64,000 nt of DNA from Kitasatospora sp. NBC_01287 (GCF_026340565.1 NZ_JAPEPB010000001.1:5122501-5186500); one strand, 5' to 3'. Shown: positions 44,981 through 52,781, counted from the stretch's first letter. Program-made: numbers and translations. The notes: a model not told the origin generated them from the letters alone.

Positions 44981-46303
44981 CTATGCGAACGGCTGCGGCC
45001 ATGGGTTCTGCTCCTCCTCCGGCAGACTGGCGAAGCCCATCCGCACCGGCGCCTCGGAGAGCCGCGGATGGGCCCGGAACTGCGCCAGCGGGTCCAGCGA
45101 CATCGGCTGCAACTCCGGGACCACGACGGAGACCGCCGTCAGCCCGGCCGCGCGCAGCTCGCGCGAGGTCCGGTCCACGGCCACCGCCTGCATGTCCGCG
45201 GCGGCCAGCCGCTCCAGGAGCTCCTCCACGGCCGCCTTGGGGTCCTGCGGCAGCGCGGGGCCGCCGGTGGAGGGGCGGCGGTCGGCCAGGCCATCCGTCA
45301 GGAAGTCGTACACGTGCGCGTACTTGGGCAGCGCCATCATCCGCGAGCCGTCCAGGAACTGGAAGTCCCCGTAGTCATCAGGGAGTTCCTCCTCGGCGCG
45401 GTAGGAGTCACGGATCGTCAGCAGCTCCAGCAGGCAGCGCTCGGCTGCCTCGCCCAGGCTCCGGCCGGCGCCCGCCCCGATGATCTGCCGGACGGTGTCG
45501 TCGTGCGGGGCGATCTGCAGCGCGTAGACGGCCGGCACGCCCAAGTCCGTCGTGGCATCGAAGAGTTGGGTCTGCAGGAAGCGCCGTTCGGTCCAGTCCA
45601 GCAGTTCGCGGGAGGTGGGGGTGAGCGCGGCGGGGTCCACCGGCGGCAGTGGCAGTTTCTGCAGCCAGGTGAGTGCGATCGAGTCCCGCTCGAACAGCTC
45701 CAGCAGGCCGCCCAGCACCGCCGCGTAGGGGTCGGTGTGGACCGACTGGCCGGTGGAGATCTGTATGACGAACCGCTCGGCACCGTGCACGTGGAAGCCG
45801 TAGCAGGCCATCACGGTCGGCACCCAGATGTCCTGGCCACTCATCAGGTCGAAGCCGGGACTCCAGTGGATCGGGGTGTTCGGATCGTAGGGGCGGACCG
45901 GGCAGCGCGGATCGGCGTACTCCCGGTCCGAGCACCGGGGCACCCGGGTCAGGTCGAGCACCGGGCCGTCGAGCTCGGCCGCCGTGGCCAGGCGCGGCCG
46001 CTCGTGCGGCAGCCGGCCGGCGTAGCGCTCGGCGGCCTCGGCGGTGGCGACCACGTAGGAGAGGTACTCGTCGTCGAGGACCCGGCTGCCGCCCGAGGAG
46101 CCGGCGGAGGGGGCCCGGGTCGTGCCCGGTATCCCGCTGCCCGCGTTCGCGGAGGCCATCTTCAGGCGGGGCAGCCCGCGCAGGCCAGGGGCGGGCCGGA
46201 CCGTGGAGGCGAGGCCGACCGGGGAGACCAGGCTCGCCAGTGCGGAGCCGCGGAAGCGCTCTTCCGCCAAGGCGGCCGGGCGGCTGTCGGAGGTGATGGC
46301 CAT
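44981..46303 (-). CDS. YcaO cyclodehydratase
   Basis: 440 residues from ATG 46301-46303. YcaO domain (about 75-440): the ATP-site motif G-Q-S-V-H-T-D-P with E202/E205 (L-L-E-L-F-E-R-D-S), the second acidic helix (E285, E293) and the C-terminal proline motif P-W-P-Q-P (434-438) followed by two residues. Uses ATP to turn Cys/Ser/Thr side chains and the preceding amide into azolines. A separate RRE/E1-like partner is encoded downstream. A decayed copy of residues about 134-160 lies at 48303-48397. Confidence 0.93.
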   Translation of the reverse strand: MAITSDSRPAALAEERFRGSALASLVSPVGLASTVRPAPGLRGLPRLKMASANAGSGIPGTTRAPSAGSSGGSRVLDDEYLSYVVATAEAAERYAGRLPHERPRLATAAELDGPVLDLTRVPRCSDREYADPRCPVRPYDPNTPIHWSPGFDLMSGQDIWVPTVMACYGFHVHGAERFVIQISTGQSVHTDPYAAVLGGLLELFERDSIALTWLQKLPLPPVDPAALTPTSRELLDWTERRFLQTQLFDATTDLGVPAVYALQIAPHDDTVRQIIGAGAGRSLGEAAERCLLELLTIRDSYRAEEELPDDYGDFQFLDGSRMMALPKYAHVYDFLTDGLADRRPSTGGPALPQDPKAAVEELLERLAAADMQAVAVDRTSRELRAAGLTAVSVVVPELQPMSLDPLAQFRAHPRLSEAPVRMGFASLPEEEQNPWPQPFA

Positions 46304-46337
46304 CTCTCCAGTCCTTGAAGGGGGTTCGCCGGGGGGA

Positions 46338-46365
46338 GCGGGCGAGCCCGGGTGGGCTCGCCCGC
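46338..46365 (-). terminator. Attenuator-like hairpin between precursor and YcaO genes
   Basis: GCGGGCGAGCCC-GGGT-GGGCTCGCCCGC, a perfect 12-bp stem 52 bp beyond the precursor stop codon and 34 bp before the YcaO ATG. No U-tract, so partial readthrough is likely. Such an element would let the precursor be made in excess over the enzymes. Confidence 0.7.
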
Positions 46366-46417
46366 CGTTTCAGCCAGCTGCTCGATGCGGCAGTGGCCGG
46401 GGCTCAGCGGTTGCTGG

Positions 46418-46600
46418 TCAGCAGCCGCCGCCGTTGCAGCTGCAGCCGGTGCACTCGCAGCTGACGTCGCACGCCCCCTCGCAGAACATGTAGGCGCCGC
46501 CCTGCTCGTAGACGGCGGCGGCGAGCTTCTCCCACTCCTCGCTCGCCTCCTCGGACAGGGCCAGGTCCAGACGGGTGTCCTCGGCCATGGTCACCGGCAT
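46418..46600 (-). CDS. RiPP precursor peptide 1 (Cys-rich core, C-terminal Cys)
   Basis: 60 residues from ATG 46598-46600, with AAGGAGA 7 nt upstream. The leader is acidic (MPVTMAEDTRLDLALSEEAS, then E-E-W-E-K), typical for RRE recognition. The Cys-rich part begins at C40 and has seven Cys (40, 44, 48, 50, 53, 55, 60) plus S47, T51 and S54, ending G-G-G-C. Homologous leader in precursor 2. The cleavage site is uncertain, perhaps near the E-Q-G-G segment. First gene of the leftward operon. Confidence 0.88.
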   Translation of the reverse strand: MPVTMAEDTRLDLALSEEASEEWEKLAAAVYEQGGAYMFCEGACDVSCECTGCSCNGGGC

Positions 46601-46950
46601 TTCATTCTCCTTCTCGGTAGGAAGAAAGGATGCGAACCACCTGGCAGTCCGACGGCCCAGTATCGGCAATTCCGTAGGAGTGCAACCAGAAAGTCCGCAG
46701 CCGAACGGAGTCCCAAGTCAACCGGGTGTCCTGTAGTACGTCAACGGAAGATTGCACGAGGCTCCGATCCAGTGGCCCTGACCTGCGGAAACTGGTGTTC
46801 AACTGAGCACGTCCGAACTTGTACGGGCCCGTTCCGGGGGAATTCTGCCGTACCTGGGCCCGGTCGGGCGGCGGATCGGGTCTGCTACGGTGTGGCCGCA
46901 GTGGACGGGAATTCGACCTGGCGTTCCTGCGGGATTGAAGGGGTGTTGAC
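46601..46950. other. 350-bp gene-free divergent promoter region
   Basis: Separates the leftward precursor/YcaO operon from the rightward sugar-dehydratase gene. It is visibly less GC-rich than the flanks. A GTTC...GAAC imperfect inverted element lies at 46797-46818 (GTTCAACTG ... GTCCGAAC), which could bind the StrR-like regulator; this is a guess. No coding sequence was recognised. Confidence 0.5.
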
Positions 46951-47934
46951 ATGAGTGCGCTTCGGGGAGCTTCGATCCTGGTCACGGGCGGTTCCGGGTC
47001 CTTCGGTCTGGCATTCGTGCGGCATGTGCTGGCGACCTGTGACCCTGGCTGCATCGTGGTCTACTCGCGCGACGAGCTGAAGCAGTACGAAATGCGGAAC
47101 GCGTTGGCCGGTGACCGGCGGGTGCGTTTCGTGCTCGGTGATATCCGTGACCGGCAGCGGCTCTCGCAGGCGATGGCCGGCATCGACCTCGTGGTGCATG
47201 CCGCGGCTCTCAAGCACGTGGATGCCGCGGAGTATTTTCCGACCGAATATGTGAAGACGAACATCGATGGTTCGCGCAATGTCATCGACGCCGCGGTGGA
47301 GAATCGGGTGAAGAGCGTGGTGGCGCTGTCCACCGACAAGGCGAGCAGTCCGATCAACCTCTACGGTGCCACGAAGATGGTCGCCGACAAGCTCTTCACG
47401 TCAGCCGCCGCGACGCTCGCCAGTGAGACGAGGTTCTCCGTGGTGCGCTACGGGAACTTCATGGGCAGTCGGGGTTCGGTGGTGCCGTTGTTCCGGCGGC
47501 TGGCCGCGGCGGGTGAGAGTCTGCCGGTCACCGACAAGCGGATGACCCGGTTCTGGATGAGCGTTGAGCACGCCGTCACTTTCCTGGTGGACTCGTTCGA
47601 GCTGATGGCCGGTGGTGAGCTCTTCGTGCCGCGGATACCGAGTGTGCGGATCATGGATCTGGTCGAGGCGATCGCGCCGGGGGCCACGACCTATGAGATC
47701 GGTGCCCGGCCGGGCGAGAAGTTGCACGAGGAGATGATCGCCGGGGAGGACAGCCATCGGACCTTCCGGTTCGGCGACCGCTACGTGGTCACCTCCGCCA
47801 CCCGGGCCGCCGATCAGCAGCTGGCGCCCGAATGGCGGCCGGTGCCAACGGAGTTCGCCTACCGCTCGGACTCCAACGACAGCTGGCTGTCGGTCGAGGA
47901 GCTGCGGGGCATGCTGGAACCCACCGAGCACTGA
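46951..47934 (+). CDS. PseB/CapE-type UDP-GlcNAc 4,6-dehydratase (inverting)
   Basis: 327 residues from ATG 46951. Rossmann motif V-T-G-G-S-G-S-F-G, the class-specific S-T-D-K-A-S-S-P-I-N-L-Y-G-A-T-K and G-S-R-G-S-V-V-P-L-F. The family converts UDP-GlcNAc to a 4-keto-6-deoxy-L-arabino sugar, the first step to pseudaminic acid or L-FucNAc-type sugars. No aminotransferase or other sugar gene is present, so the pathway is incomplete here. Convergent with precursor 2 and flanked by cluster genes, hence possibly a sugar supply for the glycosyltransferases. Confidence 0.88.
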   Translation: MSALRGASILVTGGSGSFGLAFVRHVLATCDPGCIVVYSRDELKQYEMRNALAGDRRVRFVLGDIRDRQRLSQAMAGIDLVVHAAALKHVDAAEYFPTEYVKTNIDGSRNVIDAAVENRVKSVVALSTDKASSPINLYGATKMVADKLFTSAAATLASETRFSVVRYGNFMGSRGSVVPLFRRLAAAGESLPVTDKRMTRFWMSVEHAVTFLVDSFELMAGGELFVPRIPSVRIMDLVEAIAPGATTYEIGARPGEKLHEEMIAGEDSHRTFRFGDRYVVTSATRAADQQLAPEWRPVPTEFAYRSDSNDSWLSVEELRGMLEPTEH

Positions 47935-47935
47935 C

Positions 47936-47960
47936 CGGGCACTGACCCAGCCCGTGCCCG
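47936..47960. terminator. Hairpin between sugar-dehydratase and precursor 2 genes
   Basis: CGGGCAC and GTGCCCG with an 11-nt loop, directly after the dehydratase stop and 24 bp beyond the convergent precursor gene. Confidence 0.5.
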
Positions 47961-47983
47961 ATGGGCCGGTGGAACGCACCGTC

Positions 47984-48148
47984 TCAGCAAGTAGCGCCGC
48001 AGTCGCTGTCGTAGCAGGCGCAGACCAGGCAGAAGACGGAGGCGAATCCCGTTTCCTGGAGGCCGGTGCTGCCCTTCTCCCAGCCCGTGCGCGCTTCCTC
48101 GGACAGGACCAGGTCCAGACGGGCATCCTCGGTGAGGTTCATCGGCAT
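47984..48148 (-). CDS. RiPP precursor peptide 2
   Basis: 54 residues from ATG 48146-48148 with GAGGAG upstream. The leader matches precursor 1 (MP-x-x-x-x-E-D-x-R-L-D-L-x-L-S-E-E-A, then W-E-K), so the same RRE protein can bind it. The core differs: first Cys again at residue 40 (V-F-C, as M-F-C in precursor 1), then C43, C45, C50 and the terminal C54 (G-A-T-C). The two peptides would give different products from one enzyme set. It is separated from the main operon by the convergent dehydratase gene. Confidence 0.86.
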   Translation of the reverse strand: MPMNLTEDARLDLVLSEEARTGWEKGSTGLQETGFASVFCLVCACYDSDCGATC

Positions 48149-48223
48149 GTTGTGCTCCTCTTGATCTGATGCGAAGGGCTGCTGTGCACCGGTCGGCGAC
48201 GGCACCGGCTGTGCTGTGCCCGG

Positions 48224-48240
48224 CAGTTCACGGTGAACTG
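48224..48240. promoter_or_regulatory. Palindrome upstream of precursor 2
   Basis: CAGTTCA-CGG-TGAACTG, a perfect 7-3-7 inverted repeat 76-92 bp before the precursor 2 ATG. A second, imperfect element (GGTTCGTAGTC...GACTTCGACC) follows at about 48240-48265. Possible regulator site, no proof. Confidence 0.5.
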
Positions 48241-48302
48241 GTTCGTAGTCAACCCGACTTCGACCAAAGGGGCAACGGTGGCAGCGGCGGTTTCTGCGGT
48301 CA

Positions 48303-48397
48303 GGTGGAGATGTCCTGACTGCTCATCAGATCGACGCCCGGCTCCGGTCGGCTGTCCGATGTCCCAAGAGTTGTAGGGGATGGGGACTTGCGGCTGA
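48303..48397 (-). pseudogene. Remnant of a second YcaO gene
   Basis: On the minus strand the segment reads ...V-D-L-M-S-S-Q-D-I-S-T-stop, against F-D-L-M-S-G-Q-D-I-W in the intact YcaO (residues 151-160). At the DNA level TGTCCTG...CTCATCAG.TCGA.GCC is shared with 45828-45860. A preceding stretch in another frame (V-P-I-P-Y-N-S-W) aligns with V-R-P-Y-D-P-N-T of YcaO. About 95 bp survive, with a frameshift, and both sides are lost. It lies between the glycosyltransferase and precursor 2. Confidence 0.7.
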
Positions 48398-49495
48398 TCA
48401 GGCCCCGGCGTCCAGCAGGTCGAACAGCCGGCGCGCGACAGTTTCGCCGGTGCTCCAACCGAAGTCGTCCAGCACCGCCGCCCGGTCCGGCCCGGCCGCA
48501 CCGGCCCTGGCCCGCACGATGGCCTCCCAGACCGCGGGCGGTCCCTCGCGCACCGGCGCCGTCTCGATCAGCCCGGCGGCCGTCAGGTGCCGGATCCGGC
48601 CCCGGAAGGTCGTCGGGAAGCCGCCCGCCGACTCCTCGTCCAGTAGCGCGACGGTGGGCACCAGATTCCAGGCCAGGTCGCAAATGGTCGACCCCATGGC
48701 GTCGTTGAGCACCACGTCGGCCGCCCGGTAGTACGTCTCGGGCTCCGAGGTCACCCCGGCCCAGACCACCTCCCCGCCGCCGGTGGCAGCGCCGCCGGCG
48801 CCGTCAGCGCCGTCGAAGGCCGGGTCCGACCTGGCCGGCCGGTCGGCCAGCACCAGCAGCCGGGCGCCGAGGGGCGCGTGCCCGCGCCAGGCCCCGATGG
48901 CGGCCGCCGCCATCCGGCGGCTCTCCGGTCGGGTGTTCATCCCGCCCAGGCTCAGCACCGCCACCTCCTCCCGCTCGGCGAGGCCCAGTCCGGCCCGGGC
49001 GGTGCCGCGTTCTGCGGTGAAGGGCTGCACCACCGGGCCGGGGAAGCTGAGCGGCGCGATGGTGCCGTACGCCTCCCGCCGGTTCTGCGGGAAGTCGAGC
49101 ACCATGACCTCGTCGGCCGCGTCGAAGAACTGGTCCGCCTGGGGCCTGCCGTACTCCGCCCAGAGCGCGCAGAGCAGCATCACGCAGGGCCGCTGCCAGA
49201 TCTTGCGGGCGAACGGCAGGGCCCACAGGACCTCGTCCGAGACCACCAGATCGGGCCGGGGCACCGTGGCAAGGGCCCGCCAGACGGCCTTCGCCGCGGC
49301 CTCGCCGAAGTCCTCGTCGGGCAGTTCGATGGGGGTGCACGGCACGCCGCGCATCGCGTAGTAGTCGACCGCGCTGCCGTTGGCCATGATGCGGACCGTG
49401 GTGCCGGGCCGCCGGCGCAGTGCCTGAATCACCCTCAGATCACGTGCGGCGTGGCCGAATCCGTGGCCGCGGGTCAGGAAGAGGATCTCTGCCAT
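48398..49495 (-). CDS. GT-B (MurG/UGT-like) glycosyltransferase
   Basis: 365 residues. N-terminal G-H-G-F-G-H-A-A-R-D glycine motif of GT-B enzymes, a central Rossmann pair and a C-terminal donor region with S-E-P-E-T-Y-Y-R-A-A-D-V-V-L-N-D and G-S-T-I-C-D-L-A. Soluble, no membrane segment. Could transfer a deoxysugar to the RiPP or another acceptor. 22 bp behind the regulator gene, same strand, so in one transcript. Confidence 0.8.
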   Translation of the reverse strand: MAEILFLTRGHGFGHAARDLRVIQALRRRPGTTVRIMANGSAVDYYAMRGVPCTPIELPDEDFGEAAAKAVWRALATVPRPDLVVSDEVLWALPFARKIWQRPCVMLLCALWAEYGRPQADQFFDAADEVMVLDFPQNRREAYGTIAPLSFPGPVVQPFTAERGTARAGLGLAEREEVAVLSLGGMNTRPESRRMAAAAIGAWRGHAPLGARLLVLADRPARSDPAFDGADGAGGAATGGGEVVWAGVTSEPETYYRAADVVLNDAMGSTICDLAWNLVPTVALLDEESAGGFPTTFRGRIRHLTAAGLIETAPVREGPPAVWEAIVRARAGAAGPDRAAVLDDFGWSTGETVARRLFDLLDAGA

Positions 49496-49517
49496 GGTGC
49501 TTCTCGCCTCGCCTGGG

Positions 49518-50267
49518 TCAGCCGCCGTGCGACGGCCTGCGGTGGACGGCCCGCGGCTGGCGGGCGTGGGTGACGGCGTGCTGGTCCATCAGGGTCTCGA
49601 TGTGCTCGGCCAGGCCGGCCCAGTCCGCCGCGCAGTTCCGGGCCAGCAGGAGGATCGCCGGGGCGTTGTGCGGCGGGACCGCGGCGGCCAGCTGCTGCCA
49701 GGCTTCGGCCTCCGCGTGATGGGTGATCAGCATCCTCAGCAGCGAACGTCCGGTGTGGCTGTGCCGCAATGAGGGGTCCCGGGACAGCTGCATCAGCAGG
49801 CGGCGGCGCTCCTCCAAGGCGGCGGAGACCTCCGGCGGCAGCTGGTCGGCGCCATCGCCCCGCGGCTCCTGGCGCCGGCCGGCCGGGACCGGGTCCAGGC
49901 CCTGCAGCAGCCGCTGCTTGACGTCCCGGGCGGTGCCCGGCGAGATGCCGGCCTGGCGGGCGATCTCGCGCAGTGACAGGCTCGGATCCTCGCGGATCAA
50001 CTCGGCTGCCCGGAAACGCCCTTCGGCGGTCACCACCGGGCGGGCCCGGCCGTCCCTGCCCACCCGCCGGGCCGGCGCCGGGAGGTCGCGCATGGCGCGG
50101 CGCAGGGCCGCGACGGTCTTGGTGGCCAGCCCGCTGGTTCCGGCGATGCGGCGGTCGGACCAGTCCGGATGGCTGAGCACCAGTCGTCGGGCGGCGGCCG
50201 TCCGTTCGGCTCTGGACAGCGGGTGATCGGTTGGAGTGCCGGCGTGATGCGGACCAGCGGTGGACAA
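49518..50267 (-). CDS. StrR-like cluster regulator lacking the ParB domain
   Basis: 249 residues. It matches the C-terminal, helix-turn-helix half of StrR-type activators: L-S-R-A-E-R, S-H-P-D-W-S-D-R-R-I-A, G-L-A-T-K-T-V-A-A-L-R-R, R-V-G-R-D-G-R-A-R-P and I-A-R-Q-A-G-I-S-P-G-T-A-R-D-V. The N-terminal ParB-like nuclease domain of StrR is absent; a C-terminal helical region of unknown type follows. StrR proteins activate antibiotic clusters, so this is the likely pathway regulator. Divergent from the GT2 gene. Confidence 0.78.
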   Translation of the reverse strand: MSTAGPHHAGTPTDHPLSRAERTAAARRLVLSHPDWSDRRIAGTSGLATKTVAALRRAMRDLPAPARRVGRDGRARPVVTAEGRFRAAELIREDPSLSLREIARQAGISPGTARDVKQRLLQGLDPVPAGRRQEPRGDGADQLPPEVSAALEERRRLLMQLSRDPSLRHSHTGRSLLRMLITHHAEAEAWQQLAAAVPPHNAPAILLLARNCAADWAGLAEHIETLMDQHAVTHARQPRAVHRRPSHGG

Positions 50268-50484
50268 CGGTGGCTCCCCCGAAGCATATGCGGCACTACC
50301 GGGTGCGTTCCGAGGCGAAATCTTCTCGCGATAGGTCGGATCGGAGATCCCTGTGCACTCAAACTACCCTTGCAGCGCTGGATATTACGCTGTTACGTTG
50401 AGGCTGGTCCAGACCAAAGTTCAAGTACGGTGATCTCCGGTCGGCCGTCCGGCGATCCGGTCCGAACGCCCTGGTCCCAAGGAG

Positions 50485-51696
50485 TTGAGCGACCTGTCGA
50501 CCACTCTTCGCCGAGCCCGCCTGCTCGCCGACTGCGCCGCCCTGGCCTTCGACCGGCAGGCGCAGAGCACCTGTTGGCCCTGGTGGTACTGGACCAGGTC
50601 CGACCACGAGCGGGTGGTGGAGCTGCTGCGCGGCGTGCCGCGGCTCACCGGCCCGCTGGCGGAACTGGCGCGCGCACCACAGGATGTGGCCGCACACCGG
50701 CGGCTGAACCTGGCCGTGGCCGAGGTGCTGGCCGAGCGGTCGGGGCCGGCCCAGGAGTTGACGGCCGCGCTGGAGGTGATCGAGCAGTCCGCGCGGCTCG
50801 GCCTGCACCTGGGCGCGGAGGTGGCCGGCCAGCCGGCCGCGGACCCGATGACGGTGGAGCGGATCCTTGCGGGCGTCGACCGGACCAGGCCCCGGCCGGG
50901 CGCCGGGCCCACCCGGGTCACGGTGGTCGTCCCGTTCCGCGCCGGCGACCCGCACGACGGCCGGGCCCGCAACCTGGCGGCCTGCCTGGCCGCGCTGGCG
51001 GACCAGGACCTGCCGCGCGACCAGTACCGGATCGTGGTGGTGGAGAGCGACGCCGAGCCGCGCTGGCGGGCCGCCTTCGAACCGCACGCGGACCGCTACC
51101 TCTTCGCCTTCAACCCGGGCCCGTTCAACAAGTCCTGGGCGGTGAACTGCGGGGTGGTGCACGGCGGCGGGCCGGACGGGCTGGTCTGCGTCCTGGACGG
51201 CGACGTGCTGCCGGACGCCGACTTCCTCTCCCGGGGCGCAGGCCGCTTCGCGCAGGACCCCACCCTGCAGGTGCACTGGCCCTACCGCGACATCGTCTTC
51301 GCCGATCCGGCCAGCAGCGACCGGGCGGTGGCCCTGCGCTGCGCCGAGGGCCGGCCGGTGGTCGACCACGCCGCCCTGCGCGGGGTGTTCCTGCGCCGAC
51401 CGCCCGGCGGGTGCATCTGGGTGCGGCGCCGGCTCTTCGACCGGATCGCCGGCTTGGACGAGCGCTTCGAGGGCTGGGGCGGCGAGGACAACGACTTCGC
51501 CTGGCGGGCCGACTTCCTCGGCGGGGTGGAGCGCTTCGGCGACACCTTGCTCCATCTCCACCACGCCCGCGCGCACCCCGACCCCAGCACCCCGCCCCCC
51601 ACCCGCGCCCCCGACCACCACTGGTGCAGCTGGCGGCCCACCGCGCCGATCGGCGACCTGGCGAAGTACCGGGCGGGGGAGCGGCCGGAGGACTGA
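50485..51696 (+). CDS. GT2 glycosyltransferase with polypeptide-GalNAc-transferase-like end
   Basis: About 403 residues. Residues 1-145 form a helical N-terminal extension; then a GT-A fold begins V-T-V-V-V-P-F-R-A, with the D-x-D type V-L-D-G-D-V-L-P-D and the acceptor-site motif G-W-G-G-E-D-N-D-F-A-W-R, shared with galactosyl/GalNAc transferases. The start is unclear: AAGGAG is at 50479-50484, directly before the TTG 50485, so a CTG at 50494 with good spacing may be used. Opposite orientation to the StrR-like gene. Could glycosylate the peptide, by analogy to glycocin GT2 enzymes (inference). Confidence 0.8.
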   Translation: MSDLSTTLRRARLLADCAALAFDRQAQSTCWPWWYWTRSDHERVVELLRGVPRLTGPLAELARAPQDVAAHRRLNLAVAEVLAERSGPAQELTAALEVIEQSARLGLHLGAEVAGQPAADPMTVERILAGVDRTRPRPGAGPTRVTVVVPFRAGDPHDGRARNLAACLAALADQDLPRDQYRIVVVESDAEPRWRAAFEPHADRYLFAFNPGPFNKSWAVNCGVVHGGGPDGLVCVLDGDVLPDADFLSRGAGRFAQDPTLQVHWPYRDIVFADPASSDRAVALRCAEGRPVVDHAALRGVFLRRPPGGCIWVRRRLFDRIAGLDERFEGWGGEDNDFAWRADFLGGVERFGDTLLHLHHARAHPDPSTPPPTRAPDHHWCSWRPTAPIGDLAKYRAGERPED

Positions 51697-51699
51697 CGG

Positions 51700-52605
51700 T
51701 CAGGGCAGCGGCTCGGCCGGCTCGGCCGGCTTCGCGGTCTCGGCCCTCTTCGCGGCCTTCTTCGCGGCGCCCTTCGCAGCCTTGCTCGTGGTCTTCCCCG
51801 AGGCTCCGGCCCCGGCGCCGGCGCCGATCGTGGTCTTGCCGATGGTCGGCAGCACGAAGTCCTTGACCAGGCCCACCGCGTCGCGCACCAGCGGTCGGAA
51901 GACCCGGTAGCGCGAGAGGCTGACGACCCTGGCGACGAGCGGCGCGCAGCGGGTCGCGAAGGCCCGGGTGCGCTCGGTGTCCTCGGTGCGGTCGAAGACC
52001 CAGTACAGGACCACAACCATCAGGTGCAGCCAGAGCAGGTCGGGCAGCAGCGCGTCCAGTTCCGGATCGATCTTCGGGCCCAGGTCCGAGCCGTCCAGCA
52101 CCTCGCGGAAGATCTGCACCGCCGTCTCACGCGCCGGGTGGGACTCGTTCGAGAAGGGGCTGAGCGCGCTGTTCGGATCGGCGGCCGTGCGGAAGAACTG
52201 CGCCGCGAACCCGTGGTACGGCGCCGCGCAGTCCACCCACGAGTCCAGGGCCACCTGGAGCCGGCCGGCGAAGTCGGTCACCCCGGCCATCCGGGCCCTG
52301 GCCGCCACGGCGTGCTCGTGCGTCATCCGGTCGTAGAAGCCCTGGATGAGGAACTCTTTGCCCTCGTAGTAGTAGTACGCGTTGCCCACCGAGACGCCTG
52401 CCTCGGCGGCGATCGCGCGCATGGTGGTCTTGTCGTAGCCGCGCTCCTGGAAGAGGCGCATCGCGGTCTCCAGGATGAGCGCGCGGGTCTGCTCGCTCTT
52501 GGCGGTCCTGGGTGCCCGGGGCGCACCGGTGTCCGCCGCCTTCGGCACGTCCGGCGCCGCCGGAGCCGGCTCGGCTGGGTCGGTTGGGGTCCTCGGGTCG
52601 TCCAC
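51700..52605 (-). CDS. TetR-family regulator with histone-H1-like Lys/Ala tail
   Basis: 301 residues from GTG 52603-52605. A disordered Pro/Ala N-terminus, then the TetR helix-turn-helix (RALILETAMRLFQERGYDK; G-N-A-Y-Y-Y-Y-E-G-K-E) and a ligand domain with Trp/Phe-rich helices. The C-terminus is a basic repeat (S-K-A-A-K-G-A-A-K-K-A-A-K-R). It converges with the GT2 gene with only 3 bp between and bounds the RiPP cluster on the right. Confidence 0.85.
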   Translation of the reverse strand: MDDPRTPTDPAEPAPAAPDVPKAADTGAPRAPRTAKSEQTRALILETAMRLFQERGYDKTTMRAIAAEAGVSVGNAYYYYEGKEFLIQGFYDRMTHEHAVAARARMAGVTDFAGRLQVALDSWVDCAAPYHGFAAQFFRTAADPNSALSPFSNESHPARETAVQIFREVLDGSDLGPKIDPELDALLPDLLWLHLMVVVLYWVFDRTEDTERTRAFATRCAPLVARVVSLSRYRVFRPLVRDAVGLVKDFVLPTIGKTTIGAGAGAGASGKTTSKAAKGAAKKAAKRAETAKPAEPAEPLP

Positions 52606-52781
52606 GATGCCTGAGCCTAGCCCGGCGGGGGTGCGGGGCCGGGTCTCCCGGGAGGACGGCCGCCCGGCGCTCAGCTCGGCGAGGAGGGGTGCCGACCGCA
52701 CCGACCGGGATCCCGTCAGGGGGCCCTGCAACGCGTTCAAGATGATCGGGGGGCGGCGGGCCAGGGTGGCATGATCAGGAG

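Noticed and set aside
39943..46600. Cluster as a lanthipeptide or thiopeptide pathway
   Set aside because: No LanB/LanM dehydratase, cyclase or pyridine synthase was found; the YcaO/SagB/E1-like set points to azol(in)es only.
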